Shown here: piece by piece, positions 10,477 through 20,461 of the stretch
Layout of the letters: every line of letters starts with the position of its first letter
Position numbering within the stretch: position 1 is the first letter of the stretch
Origin: Rhynchopus sp. YZ270_cl-10
Taxonomy: Eukaryota > Euglenozoa > Diplonemea > Diplonemida > Diplonemidae
Reading direction: 5' to 3'
NCBI GenBank assembly: GCA_964035575.1
Contig: OZ037874.1
Coordinates: 1,240,001-1,304,000 of the forward strand
DNA length: 64,000 bases
Position numbers and translations under genes: made by a program
Notes under the pieces: model-generated
What the model was told of the DNA's origin: nothing
The model's database searches: none
What the model saw: only the letters and a program-made list of their open reading frames with translations

Positions 10477-11050
10477 AAGGATGACTAAGCACGAGAGGCT
10501 TGGCTCTATCTTACACTCTTTTCTCTAATCTCATACTGTGCTGTTGCAGTGGTGTGTGATAGTGTGACCTCGGTTTTTCCTCAGGTGTCTGTTTGGGAGC
10601 TCTCACTTAATTTTTTTTTGAAGGTGTCTAGGCACGAGAGTCTGGCTTTTGCCTTTTCAATATTTTCTCTTTATCAATCAGTGCTGTTTCAGTGGTTTAT
10701 AAGATTTTGTCTTCAGGTTTTCCTCACTGTGGTCTGACTCCCTGTGTTGACTAGAGCACCCTTACCTGTGCACTGCTGCACGGCTGGTTTGGGAATCAGT
10801 CACCTCCACACAATGGTCTGTCTGTCTGTATGAAGTTGTACCTTTCGCTGAGCTTAAAGGCGACTTTGCACGTGAGGCTGGGTTTGCCTTGCAAGCCGTT
10901 CTCTAACTCAGACTGATCTGTCTCAGTGGTTTGTGGTAGTGTGTCTTGAGTCTTTTCCCTCAGACGCTAGTACTGTTACTTACTGTTGATGCTGACCAAG
11001 CGTGAGAGTCCTGGCTCATCCGACTTACTCGTGTCTCAGTGATGTGGTGC
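10477..11050 (+). repeat. Degenerate tandem series of four M1-containing units
   Basis: M1-like segments at about 10477, 10620, 10853 and 10985 are each followed by CTGTC/GTTGCAGTGG-type sequence and a T-rich stretch ending in CTCAG. In the first unit the stem is CTAAGC / GCTTGG, a G-U-compatible change. Confidence 0.55.
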
Positions 11051-12893
11051 TAGCTTCCTATCTGCTTGGTTTAAGGTAGCGTCCTTCCTCTTCTTCGTTC
11101 CCCTTCCTTTCATGCCTCATCTTGTTCGCCTCTTTCTCTCCAGTCTCTGTTACGTCTGTCGGGTCTGTGGTATATGTGTGATGTGTTATCTTGTGTCGAA
11201 GGTGGAGATGTACGGGAGGAGTGCGTTCCTCTTATGATCTGTAGTGGTACACTGCCACGGGAGGGCTTTGTATTTCACGTCACGTTTATCACAGTCATGC
11301 AGTGCTGTTGGATTGGTTTGTGGACAGCTTGTGTGTGGTGTCTGCAGACTCCTCCTCTCGGTTTTCAATGTCTGCGTGTGAGTAGAGCTCTGACCGACCC
11401 GAGAGTGTGCTGGGTGGTTTTGAGTATCAAATTAGAGTGAATCTATTCGCATGGCTGCCTGCGTGTGATAGGAACTCTGACCTGCGAGGTTGTCTTGGTT
11501 GTTTGTAACAAGGTACTCTTCCTTCTTGGAGCTGTCGGAAACACTCCTGGTGTGGAGCGCCCCCTTTTGTACAGTTTTGATTTCTCTGAGATGCATGGAC
11601 GGACGTTCCTGTTATTCTGTCCCTGGTTGTCATGAGAAAACTGTTGCGCCGAGTACAATACCCCAGCAGCAACCTCAATCTAATCCACACAGTGCTGCAG
11701 TGTCTCGAAAAGTTCTCCAACAGCACATTCAATTTTGCAAGGCCCCCCTTGCGCATTCCCTGCCTGTCCATCAGGGTATACATGACTTCTATACCTACAT
11801 GCCTGATGTATGAATAGAGGCTTTGCGGGTTTGCGGGTCTCGCAACGTTGTCGGTTCAGTCTTTCTCCTCCTGCGATGTCCGGCGTTACTCTTTTTCAAG
11901 TGTGATTGGTTTGTCGTCCCGCTCTCGCGGACCATCTTCGTACCCACGGACGTGGTGGGGTCCCTACAGCGTCGACCTTATGCGCCACCGCCCGCGACCC
12001 AGGCTGCGTGATAATGTGGGCACGGCGTCCGCCCCTGGGACCAGCAAGACTGCGTCTGCGACCGAGTGCTACTTCCCCAGCTACGACTTCATCTTCTCTG
12101 TACCTCGTGCGACGAGCACCACGACGATGCCGTAGGCGTGCACGACCTGCAGTGCCGCTGGGTTATGTCGCTCCGCCGCCAGTGACTGCGTCAGCCTAGA
12201 GTGGTGTATGGAACATCGACTGGCGCGTGACCAGCCACCTTGCAAGGTGGACACACGACACTCCAGGCCGTGGCTGTTTCATATCATCCTCCAGACGACC
12301 CGCCAGAGCGATCCTGACTACGGATGGAGGCAGCACGGACCTTGGCAGCGACGCGTGCTGTTCTGGCCGATGTGGTGGGTACCTCTGTGTCACAATGTCT
12401 GGACATCGAATTACTCTGGCATGTTTAACGACACTAAGCTGAGACCGTGTACCGATGTCGTGTCTGTGTTTGGGACTGTGGTGCACCGCTTGGACTTCCG
12501 CACTTTCCGGGCCTACAACGGTGATGTGGCTGTGGTCGCTTGTGAGCCGGTGGAGGGCACTCCATGAATCTGATGCTGGGCGAGAATCCTTCTGTGCCGA
12601 ATGCCTTCTGCGTGCCGAGCGGCAGGTCTGGGAAGCTGGTGGTGTGTTCAACGACGACTATCAATGTGGGCGTCGGCGGTGGTGGCTGGCTGTACGTGTG
12701 ATATTGGGTGTGGCTCGACGCGTCGTACAGCTGCATGAGCTTGTGTGCGATACGCTAGACTTCAACGTTAAGTATGACACGAACCCTTGCCGCGCAGAGC
12801 TCTCCCTGACATCATGGTTCCGTCGTTCTCGTCCTTCTTCATCCCGATGAACTCCTCACCTGCGTTGGGATATGAAAGCCAGAGATCTGCGTT

Positions 12894-13059
12894 GGGGATT
12901 TCATTATCTCTGAAGCTTTCTGGATTTCTCAAATTATCGTAGCGGTTCAGATCTCGAATTCCATCTGAAAGAATTCCAGTGACGAGATCAAAACACGCAC
13001 GATTCTTCCCATCGCAGTTGAGCGATTCGGTAAGCTCAAGCAAACAAACAAAAAGTTAA
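12894..13059. repeat. Right boundary repeat B, copy 1 (interrupted; continues at 16306-16338)
   Basis: Matches 17655-17820 nearly base for base over 166 bases. It is cut after AAAAGTTAA by element E and resumes at 16306 with the same nine bases followed by AGAGTTTGGCGTTACG. Confidence 0.9.
13051..13059. repeat. 9-bp target-site duplication, left copy
   Basis: AAAAGTTAA, repeated at 16306-16314. It is present once at 17812-17820 in the uninterrupted B repeat. Confidence 0.9.
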
Positions 13060-13689
13060 GGGAGATAGTCAGACTTACCCTACCCTATTTTGAAAAAAGT
13101 TCAGACTTGCCCTAAAAAAGTTCAGACTTGCCCTAAAAAAAGTGTTTGCCCTAAAAATAAGTTCAGACTTGCCCTAAAAACACTTTTAGGGCAAGTCTGA
13201 ACTTATTTTTAGGGTAAGTCTGAACTTATTTTAGGGCAACAAGTCAGGCCACTTTGGCTGGGGCACTCTTGGGGCCCCATGGTATGGTGGTATGACTTGT
13301 TTTATTGCCCTAAAATGCCTAACCGAGCCGGAGCCCAAAAATTGATGCCAGAAACCACCAGCCACCCGGAAAGGGTGAACAGGCAGTCCACGTTGGGCCA
13401 GAACCGGTTACAAAGGAAGCCGTGTTCTGGGGCAACGTGGGGCGCAAAGTTTTACAATTTTCATGCACGGGTGCTCCACAAATTACCAAGTATTCCTTCT
13501 TTGTTGAATTGAGAGAGAGTCAGTGTTTAGCTACCACGCGGGTTTGCTTAGAATCCTTCGAGGCCGGCACAATTTTATTTATGTGGTCGGTTAAGACATG
13601 CCTATTGAAGAACAACGAGGTCATCGTTGAAAGGAGCGAACTCCCCTTCCCACAACATCTCTCACATTTCAACTCAGAATTCATACTTG

Positions 13690-14060
13690 GTTATTTGCTT
13701 TGTCCATACGCAATCAAATTGTCATGCTTTCAAGAGCATGCCTGGCCAAAATGCAACAACGTGGAAAAATTGTTGTTGTTCCAAAAGGCAACAAGACCAC
13801 CCACAACAAGGGGTTGAATTGTGCACTGTCCGGGGGAGCGCAAAGTTTTTTCCCTGTACACAGTGGACACATCTTTATCACTTTGTTCCCACGGGGACAC
13901 ATTTGGATACTGCACGCATGCAGAAGTGCCAAACATGTCCGCACGTGGAGTGGAGTGTCCATCATGTTTTCCTGGTTTCCAAAAAGCAGTTTTCTTGCAC
14001 TTACTATTTGCCCCGGTGTCTGGCAATAGAAGTGGCTAACATTGTAATGAGTAGCATATA
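13690..14060. repeat. Dispersed repeat R4, copy 1
   Basis: Shares blocks with 27640-27900 and 30060-30310: a CATGCT…AGCATG hairpin, AAAAGGCAACAAGA.CACC, GAATTGTGCACT, and AATAGAAGTGRCTRAC near the end. The copies are diverged. Confidence 0.6.
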
Positions 14061-14204
14061 CATACCGTTGATCCAAATGAGTAAGGCGACCAACAAGTCC
14101 TCTGGACTTTTTTGTTGTGACGACAATCGCGGAGTAATCCCGGAGAATTACATCCTCGTATAAAAAGTTAAAGGTAGAGGTGGGGAAACTGTAGCTATAG
14201 AAAT

Positions 14205-14250
14205 AGTTGTTGCAGTAGTGCAGACACCCGAGGGTGCACCACTATGCTTT
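14205..14250 (-). repeat. M2 hairpin motif, minus strand
   Basis: Read on the minus strand: TAGTGGTGCACCCTCGGGTG, then TCTGCACTACTGCAAC. The closing pair block TAGTG / CACTA is kept while the interior differs from other copies. Confidence 0.6.
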
Positions 14251-14461
14251 TCTTTGGTTGTATCGACAATTTTACGTACATGATGTAGGACCTGTACAAT
14301 GTCGCCCAAAGGCTTTGTACTTACTGCAGTAATCGGTATTTTTTTTTTGTTACTACTACGTCGTGTTCTATGAGGAGTCGCGTTTGGGTGCGGAAGTCTT
14401 TTTTCTGGTCTCTGTTCTGTACGGGTCTCGGATCGTGGTGCGGTACTGCGGTGCGGTACCT

Positions 14462-14498
<37 letters not shown>

Positions 14499-15439
14499 CT
14501 CTTTTATGTACTTGGTCTTTTTTTGTATGTGAGAATAGAAGAAAGGAAAAAGGAAGAATGGAGTAAACAATAAAGACAATAAAATGAACAGGAAAATGGA
14601 AAAGGAAAAAGGAAATGAAAAAATGATGACCAAAAAAGGTCGGTGTTTCAAGTTTTAGTATAAAAGGTGGGCGGTAAAGTAAAGTAAGTGGCCACTTCCT
14701 CCTAAACAAAACAAGAAACTGCATCGTGTGTTTGTTTTTTATTCTTTTTAATCAATTTGAATACACAGGCGTCACACTTATGGGGCAAAAAAAGGAAAAA
14801 AAGAAGACCTAATCCTCCTTACTTAAAAGAAGGGAAGGGAGAATAAAAAACACACGTGCCCATTGTTTCGTTGTCTGCAGGATGTCTTGTTTTAGTGCCT
14901 CACCTGGAAAAAGAAAAATGGATTCCACTCAGTAAAAATAGCACACCTGTTGAACACACGTCAGGCCAGGAACAGAAGAAAAGCAAACGCTTCCACGAAT
15001 GGAAGCAAAAGAAAAGTGTGGTGAAAAAACCCTTTTGGCCAAGGTGGTCTTGACTCTCTGTCTACATACTTTGGGGATGCATGAAAAAATGAAACTAGAT
15101 GATAGATAACAAGGAGTGTGCGAGAGTGGCCCTTCTCCAAGCTAAACAAAAAGCAAACACCCTCCACCCATCTGATCCCGCCCACAAACACAAACAATCA
15201 CGACAGAAAACAAAACAGGCAGAGGATGACCAGGGTAGGTTTTACTTGGACAGCGAACCTCTGCCTTGATTCCTCTCACGCTCAGCAGGCGAGTTGCCTC
15301 AACTCTCCAGACCTGTGCTGCAACACAGGCCTGCACCTTTAGCCGCTTTTCGCTTCATGCCCCTCATCTGGCGCACTACTAACGGGGGACGCCCCATGTA
15401 GGCACATCGGTAGGATTTCGTCTTAACATAGTTTTTTGT

Positions 15440-15808
15440 GTAAAAAAAAATGAACCCCTTTTTTTTAAAAAAAAATGAACCCCTTTTAAAAAAAAATGAA
15501 CCCCTTTTAAAAAAAAATGAACCCCTTTTAAAAAAAAATGAACCCCTTTTAAAAAAAAATGAACCCCTTTTAAAAAAAAATGAACCCCTTTTAAAAAAAA
15601 ATGAACCCCTTTTAAAAAAAAATGAACCCCTTTTAAAAAAAAATGAACCCCTTTTAAAAAAAAATGAACCCCTTTTAAAAAAAAATGAACCCCTTAAAAA
15701 AAAATGAACCCCTAAAAAAAAAATGAACCCCTTAAAAAAAAATGAACCCCTTTTTTTTTTTTTTAAAAAAAAAATGAACCCCTTAAAAAAAAATGAACCC
15801 CTTAAAAA
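15440..15808. repeat. Minisatellite, 19-20 bp units
   Basis: About 19 near-identical units of TTTTAAAAAAAAATGAACCC plus one C. Units toward the right end lose the TTTT. Long open frames across it on both strands only reflect the repeat. Confidence 0.95.
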
Positions 15809-16338
15809 AAATAAAAGTACCTGAGAGTTTTTTAGAGTGATGATAAAGGTCAGAGGGTTTTCCCCTCCCATTTGTGTCATTATTTAATTTTGCTCGGAAA
15901 GTGGGGTGTCCTGGACACGAGGAAATTCAGTTGCATGGAAAAAAAGCTCCATACCATAGGTTGCTCATTTCACTACCAGGACTCGTCGCGAATAGCCCAT
16001 ACGTGCCCTAAACAGAAACGCAAAAACGACGACCGCCGGGCTCTGTAACCCAAGAGCCCCCAGCTTGCCCAATAAATAAGTGCAGGGTTGCCCTAAAAAA
16101 GTTCAGACTTGCCCTAAAAAAGTTCAGACTTGCCCTAAAAAAAGTGTTTGCCCTAAAAATAAGTTCAGACTTGCCCGAAATAAGTTCAGACTTGCCCGAA
16201 ATAAGTTCAGACTTGCCCTAAAAACACTTTTAGGGCAAGTCTGAACTTATTTCGGGCAAGTCTGAACTTTTTCAAAATAGGGTAGGGTAAATCTGACTAT
16301 TTCCCAAAAGTTAAAGAGTTTGGCGTTACGAAAACAAA

Positions 16339-16503
16339 AGAAGGATTATATTTTGTGCAACCAAATATCAGCCTTTTTGTTTTCGGCTAGCCAACTCTGC
16401 AACCGATTCAGAAATCATGAGAGATGATTTCTGCAACCGATTCCAAAATCATGCGATATGATTTCTGATGTTATGCAAACGTGACCATGACATTAAAATT
16501 TCT
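16339..16503. repeat. Left boundary repeat A, copy 2
   Basis: Second copy of 9143-9307. It directly follows the end of unit 1 (…GGCGTTACGAAAACAAA), so the two large units are in tandem. Confidence 0.9.
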
Positions 16504-17654
16504 CCCACCCACCCGCTCCTGAGTAACTCTCTACGGTATCGTGGTTCACGTTTATCCTTGCAGACCTCGTGGGGCAGTCACGCAATGACACCAAGGCCTT
16601 GTAGCTTCGGCCTGCGACACTGTCTTGGGAATGACGGACACCGTCGTTATTCCCTTAGTTGCTGGGCACACCCTCCCTGACTAGGTCGTTATGTCTGCCC
16701 TCTCTTCATCTGCCCTCCATGCACCTCACCGCTTCCTCCTGCACTTCATAGTGATCTTGTGGGTGGTCAACGCTCGTTATATACCTTGACGGCAACGCTG
16801 GCTTCCATCCTCGCACCTGGCCTACACTGCTTAAGATGACCTGCGGGACGGGTGCCAGACAGTCGGGACGGAGACCCCCGCTCGGCGCCGTAGAGGTCGT
16901 TTGCACTGGGCGTATTCATAGTGATGATGAACACCACGCTGTCCATCCTCGTGTACGGCTGGTCGTCAGCGCAGGTGCTGACGGTATACTCCGCAGTCTT
17001 CGCTGAGTTTGGACGCTGTGCGGGTGTTTAGCTGGACCATGTACCAACCTGCGTAAGCCCTCCTTCTCCATGTGCCTACCCAAACGACACAGCCTAGCAA
17101 TGGACGTCTCGTGGTGAGGCTGATCCCTGGGTGCAAGATTCTACCCGTCGCTGTAGGATTGCTGCTGCTGCTGCTGCTGCTGCTGCGGTGTTTTTCGTAC
17201 TGTGTGTGTAAGAAGAGAACGTTTGCCATCCGATCAAAGGCTTGCAATATCAATCCTTCTCTCAGGACGCCTCAGTCATGCACGCCGCCTGTGCCCTGTT
17301 GCAGCGCTTCTCCACGTCTTCTCTGTCAACGTCACACAACTTTCTGGCCACAGCTTCACTTCACATTCGTCCCTACTGTAGGGTGGCGCGTTCATCTAGG
17401 GTGCACGGATAAGATGCCGACACCTCTTCTTCCACAGCTCGTGAATGTGTGGCAGTCGGGTTTTGCGCAGTCCACATCACTGCCGCCACAGGAGCAGGCG
17501 GTCCTTACCACGATCTACCTGGAGGTGATGCGCTACTTCGAGGCTATGTGCACTGGCTGATCACTGATGGTCGGCTTGCACTCCTCCCCGAGATGCGTGA
17601 CTGCTAGTTGCTGACCGACCACACCTACGAAGTGCAGAGGCAAGGTATCGCCAG
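16504..17654. other. GC-rich cassette 2 of the tandem A-B unit
   Basis: About 1.15 kb, GC-rich, unlike cassette 1. The longest frame (17072-17560, +) includes a CTG run encoding poly-leucine (17159-17185) beside YCVCKKR. It could be a membrane segment or only a microsatellite effect. No family recognised; it reads as degraded coding DNA. Confidence 0.45.
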
Positions 17655-17845
17655 GGGGATTTCATTATCTCTGAAGCTTTCTGGATTTCTCAAATTATCG
17701 TAGCGGTTCAGATCTCGAATTCCATCTGAAAGAATTCCAGTGACGAGATCAAAACACGCACGATTCTTCCCATCGCAGTTGAGCGATTCGGTAAGCTCAA
17801 GCAAACAAACAAAAAGTTAAAGAGTTTGGCGTTACGAAAACAAAA
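17655..17845. repeat. Right boundary repeat B, copy 2 (uninterrupted)
   Basis: Intact version of B, containing AAAAGTTAA once at 17812-17820 followed by AGAGTTTGGCGTTACG. It is the reference empty site for element E. Confidence 0.9.
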
Positions 17846-18409
17846 AAAAATACAGCTCCCAGTGTCTTCGTTTGTCAGCAGTGCTGAATTTTTGGGCGAA
17901 AAAACAAGCTGACCCCGATCTTGAAATCTGGATTCCTGGATAGACACTAGTTTTCCACACACAAAAACAATGACTGCCTCACACAAAACCACCGTTTTGG
18001 TGGGTGCTGGCTATATAAAACCCTGCACACAACCACGCGAAAAACCAAAAAAAGGGGGTTTCCCACATATTTCCCCCTTTACTGCACCACCACCACCCCT
18101 ATATATACATTACTGTTTTGGGGTTTGAAAAAAAAAGAAAAGGAAGAAGAAGAAAACTACAGAGGAGGCAATCTGACTTTAGTGCGGACTTCTTTCACCA
18201 GAGTGTTTCAAACCGCCAAAGGTGTGCGCTTTACCTGGAGTTCGGACGAGGATGGATCGGATCAACAAACAACGAATAAACAAAGAAGGGGGGTATGGAC
18301 ATTCACGCTCACCTCTTTCCCCAGCCGCAAGCGACCCTGGCTCGAATATTCAGCAGGTCTGTATTACTAAAGTTTTCACTTGACGAGAAGGGCTGTTGTG
18401 CACTCTGAC
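17846..18409 (+). other. Intergenic and upstream leader of propeller copy C
   Basis: Begins with unique AT-rich DNA. From about 18180 it carries the family's shared upstream block (CACCAGAGTGTTTCAAACCG … AACAAACAACGAATAAACAAAG … CTGGCTCGAATATTCAGCAG), also present before copies D and H. A promoter is likely here but no motif is certain. Confidence 0.5.
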
Positions 18410-18569
18410 ATGGATGAGGACACCTCACCCAGCTCTGTGGAAAGCCTTGACGCCCTCTTCGCATCAAGAGCTTATCGCAGCCTGCTCGCACAATCAAAGA
18501 CCACCAACCCTTGCCTTTCACAACATCCCCACACACCTCTCCCCACAGAACAGAGTTACTCCCTTGAAC
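18410..18569 (+). other. Conserved leader with MDEDTS open frame, copy C
   Basis: An ATG at 18410 opens MDEDTSPSSVESLDALF…, which reads like real protein, but it is out of frame with the Ubl and overlaps its start. A second ATG at 18414 is in frame and would add 52 residues. The same leader is at 20302, 22030 and 43453. In copy H a length change puts the 18414-type start out of frame, so neither extension is a conserved part of the product. It may be an old exon or an upstream ORF that lowers translation. Confidence 0.6.
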
Positions 18570-19664
18570 ATGGACATCACAGGACACTTCGAGTCTGCAA
18601 GCTGTGTGATAGAAGTGGACGGGAGCGACACCCTTGCACAGGTGAAGGGGAAGCTTGTTGCGGAACTTGGCGTGCCAAGTGCTCGGCATGGTGTGCGGAT
18701 GAGAGGCGGTGGCGACATCGGCAACGACAACTTGCGCATCTGCGACACGGAGATGGATGAGGGATGTGCCGTTGAGCTGTACTGCACTGGTGCCAACATC
18801 ACTCCTGGGTTGCTGACACAGTCGAATGACACATACTCCCTGACACTCTCGCCGTGTGATAGATACCTTGCAGAGATGCGTGGCCCTAATAGTGTGCTTC
18901 TCTTTGACACGGAAACACATGAGTGTCTGTGTCGTTTCCCTGCAGAAGCAGTCTCTTCCCCATCCTTCTCGCCTTGCAGTGAGTGGATCTCATCCGTCAA
19001 CGAGGGGAAGCAGTGTGCTGAAGTTCATGACGTGAAGACAGGTGCATTGAAGCACTCCTTTGGAGGTGACGGCGATGGGAGAACGACCACGGCGTGGTCG
19101 CCATGTGGAACAAAGCTGTTGTCGTGCTGCAGGAATGGTTTGCAGGTGTGGGACATTGCAACAGGCGTTGTTGTGCAGGAATGGAGCCACATTGTGCAGG
19201 GTGACAACGTCATGGTTGTGGTAGGAGACAAGGTGGCGATGTTTGTAAACCTTGACAGGAGTGCCTGCGTCACTGTCTGGGACTACACGACAGGGGTGGA
19301 GGTGTTTGTTCTCACGTGCCCTTCTGCTGTCGAATATGTGGCTCTGACACCAAACGAGCGTTTCATTGCAGCGTGTTGCACCAACTCTGTGCATGTCTGG
19401 AACATTGAAACAGGTGAATGTGTATTTGAAGACCTCTCAGAAAACTACTGGACTGATGTTGCTGTGTCGGACGACATTGTTGCTGCCTACACTTCTGAGG
19501 TCTTGGTCTTGTGGTCCATCTCAACAGGGGAACAACTATTGAACCGTGAAATTGAGCACAACGTCAATCGTCCTTGCGGTCTTGCGATCAGCAACTGTGG
19601 TGGTGTGGTGATGTACGCAAGCAGTGAGGGTGTTGAGATTGTTGACATCTCACACCTGTCTTGA
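18570..19664 (+). CDS. Ubl/seven-bladed propeller protein, copy C
   Basis: 364 residues: Ubl 1-74, then seven blades, with all seven WD-type signatures intact. The Ubl is one residue shorter than in copy A (ARHGVRMRG, lacking one Val). Distinctive loops are RTTTAWSPC before blade 3, VNLDRSAC in blade 4 and EHNVNRPC before blade 7. A 52-residue in-frame N-terminal extension (start 18414) is possible but not conserved. Full leader and full 3' spacer; the next copy starts 798 bases downstream. Confidence 0.92.
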   Translation: MDITGHFESASCVIEVDGSDTLAQVKGKLVAELGVPSARHGVRMRGGGDIGNDNLRICDTEMDEGCAVELYCTGANITPGLLTQSNDTYSLTLSPCDRYLAEMRGPNSVLLFDTETHECLCRFPAEAVSSPSFSPCSEWISSVNEGKQCAEVHDVKTGALKHSFGGDGDGRTTTAWSPCGTKLLSCCRNGLQVWDIATGVVVQEWSHIVQGDNVMVVVGDKVAMFVNLDRSACVTVWDYTTGVEVFVLTCPSAVEYVALTPNERFIAACCTNSVHVWNIETGECVFEDLSENYWTDVAVSDDIVAAYTSEVLVLWSISTGEQLLNREIEHNVNRPCGLAISNCGGVVMYASSEGVEIVDISHLS

Positions 19665-20301
19665 ACCCATTTCCACAACGGAAGTTGACATCCTCATTTT
19701 TGCTTCCCTTTCCTGCACCTTGCCTGGGTAACTCCATGCAGGAAGATACGTGAAGATCGATGGATGCACATGTCTCTTGTTGTGGGAGTGTGTTTGGCAA
19801 TGGAAACCACACAGTTCTGCTGTGCCTTGTCGCACACACTGACCACACCTACCACCTGTGTGAGGACCTCTATCCGGGCGAGGAGTTATCTTTCAACCTT
19901 CCCACAAAGAACGCTGCTGTATCACGAAATGTTCTCAATAATAAAAAGACAGTCTTCTAGCCCAGGCAGACCCAGTGCGGTTGTGACCCTGCAAGAGAAC
20001 ACCGTGCTCCCTCCTCCGTTTGCGGAGCCCCCCCCCCCCCCCCCCTTTTTTGATTTTGTACTGAGTCTACAATGTGTCAGAGTGTTTCAAACCGCCAAAA
20101 GTGTGTGCTTTACCTGGAGTACGGACGAGGATAGATCGGATCAACAAACAACGAATAAACAAAGAAGGGGGGGGTATTTCACTTTCTATGGACATTCACC
20201 CTCACCTTCTTTCCCCAGCCCCCGGACCCTGGCTCGAATATTCAGCAGGTCTGTATTGCTAAAGTTTTCACTTGACGAGAAGGGCTGTTGTGCACTCTGA
20301 C
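19665..20301 (+). other. Spacer between propeller copies C and D
   Basis: The conserved 3' flank, the small ORF at 19760-19960, a C/T-rich run at 20031-20050, then the shared upstream block of the next copy. Confidence 0.7.
19760..19960 (+). CDS. Small ORF in the propeller-gene spacer, 66 codons (uncertain)
   Basis: Encodes MDAHVSCCGSVFGNG… followed by HTDHTYHLCEDL and GEELSFNLPTKNAA. The composition looks like genuine protein. Equivalent spacers after copies A, B, D, G and H hold only shortened or disrupted versions, so it is more likely a decayed exon or gene fragment carried along with the duplications than an active gene. No family recognised. Confidence 0.3.
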   Translation: MDAHVSCCGSVFGNGNHTVLLCLVAHTDHTYHLCEDLYPGEELSFNLPTKNAAVSRNVLNNKKTVF

Positions 20302-20461
20302 ATGGATGAGGACACCTCACCCAGCTCTGTGGAAAGCCTTGACGCCCTCTTCGCATCAAGAGCTTATCGCAGCCTGCTCGCACAATCAAAGACCACCATC
20401 CCTTGCCTTTCACAACATCCCCACACACCTCTCCCCACAGAACAGAGTTACTCCCTTGAAC
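20302..20461 (+). other. Conserved leader with MDEDTS open frame, copy D
   Basis: Same structure as 18410-18569, with the in-frame alternative ATG at 20306. Confidence 0.6.

Larger units (their letters stand above)
9308..12893. other. GC-rich cassette 1 of the tandem A-B unit
   Basis: About 3.6 kb unlike the AT-rich surroundings. It holds a tandem array at 9817-10255, M1-like tandem units at 10477-11050, and coding-like but interrupted sequence at about 11820-12850. The longest stretch is an open frame at 12208-12567 with no family I recognise. It has no counterpart in cassette 2. Confidence 0.5.
13060..16305. mobile_element. Element E: 3.2-kb non-autonomous DNA transposon, Mutator-like
   Basis: The inverted ends begin GGGAGATAGTCAGACTTACC and GGGAAATAGTCAGATTTACC. 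They continue with ACCCTATTTTG and repeated TTCAGACTTGCCC units that form further internal hairpins (13077-13246 and 16084-16280). Nine-bp duplications flank it, and an intact empty site exists at 17812-17820. Nine-bp duplications with long ends are typical of Mutator-like elements; the superfamily is inference. No transposase frame is seen. Inside are a copy of repeat R4, a minus-strand M2 and a minisatellite. Confidence 0.88.

Noticed and set aside
12208-12567. 119-codon frame in cassette 1 as a gene
   Set aside because: The neighbouring coding-like sequence continues in other frames, and the frame has no recognisable domain. Treated as part of a decayed region.
15299-15880. Minus-strand 193-codon frame rich in Phe, Lys, Arg, Gly and Ser
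   Set aside because: It reads through the TGAACCCC minisatellite and its flanks; the amino-acid pattern is only the repeat.
17072-17560. 162-codon frame in cassette 2 with a leucine run as a membrane protein
   Set aside because: The hydrophobic run is a CTG microsatellite and the rest has no family signal. Kept only as a note in the cassette entry.
9143-17845. Reading the A-B tandem units as one ribosomal or histone-type repeat unit
   Set aside because: The two middles are unrelated, and no rRNA or histone sequence was recognised.
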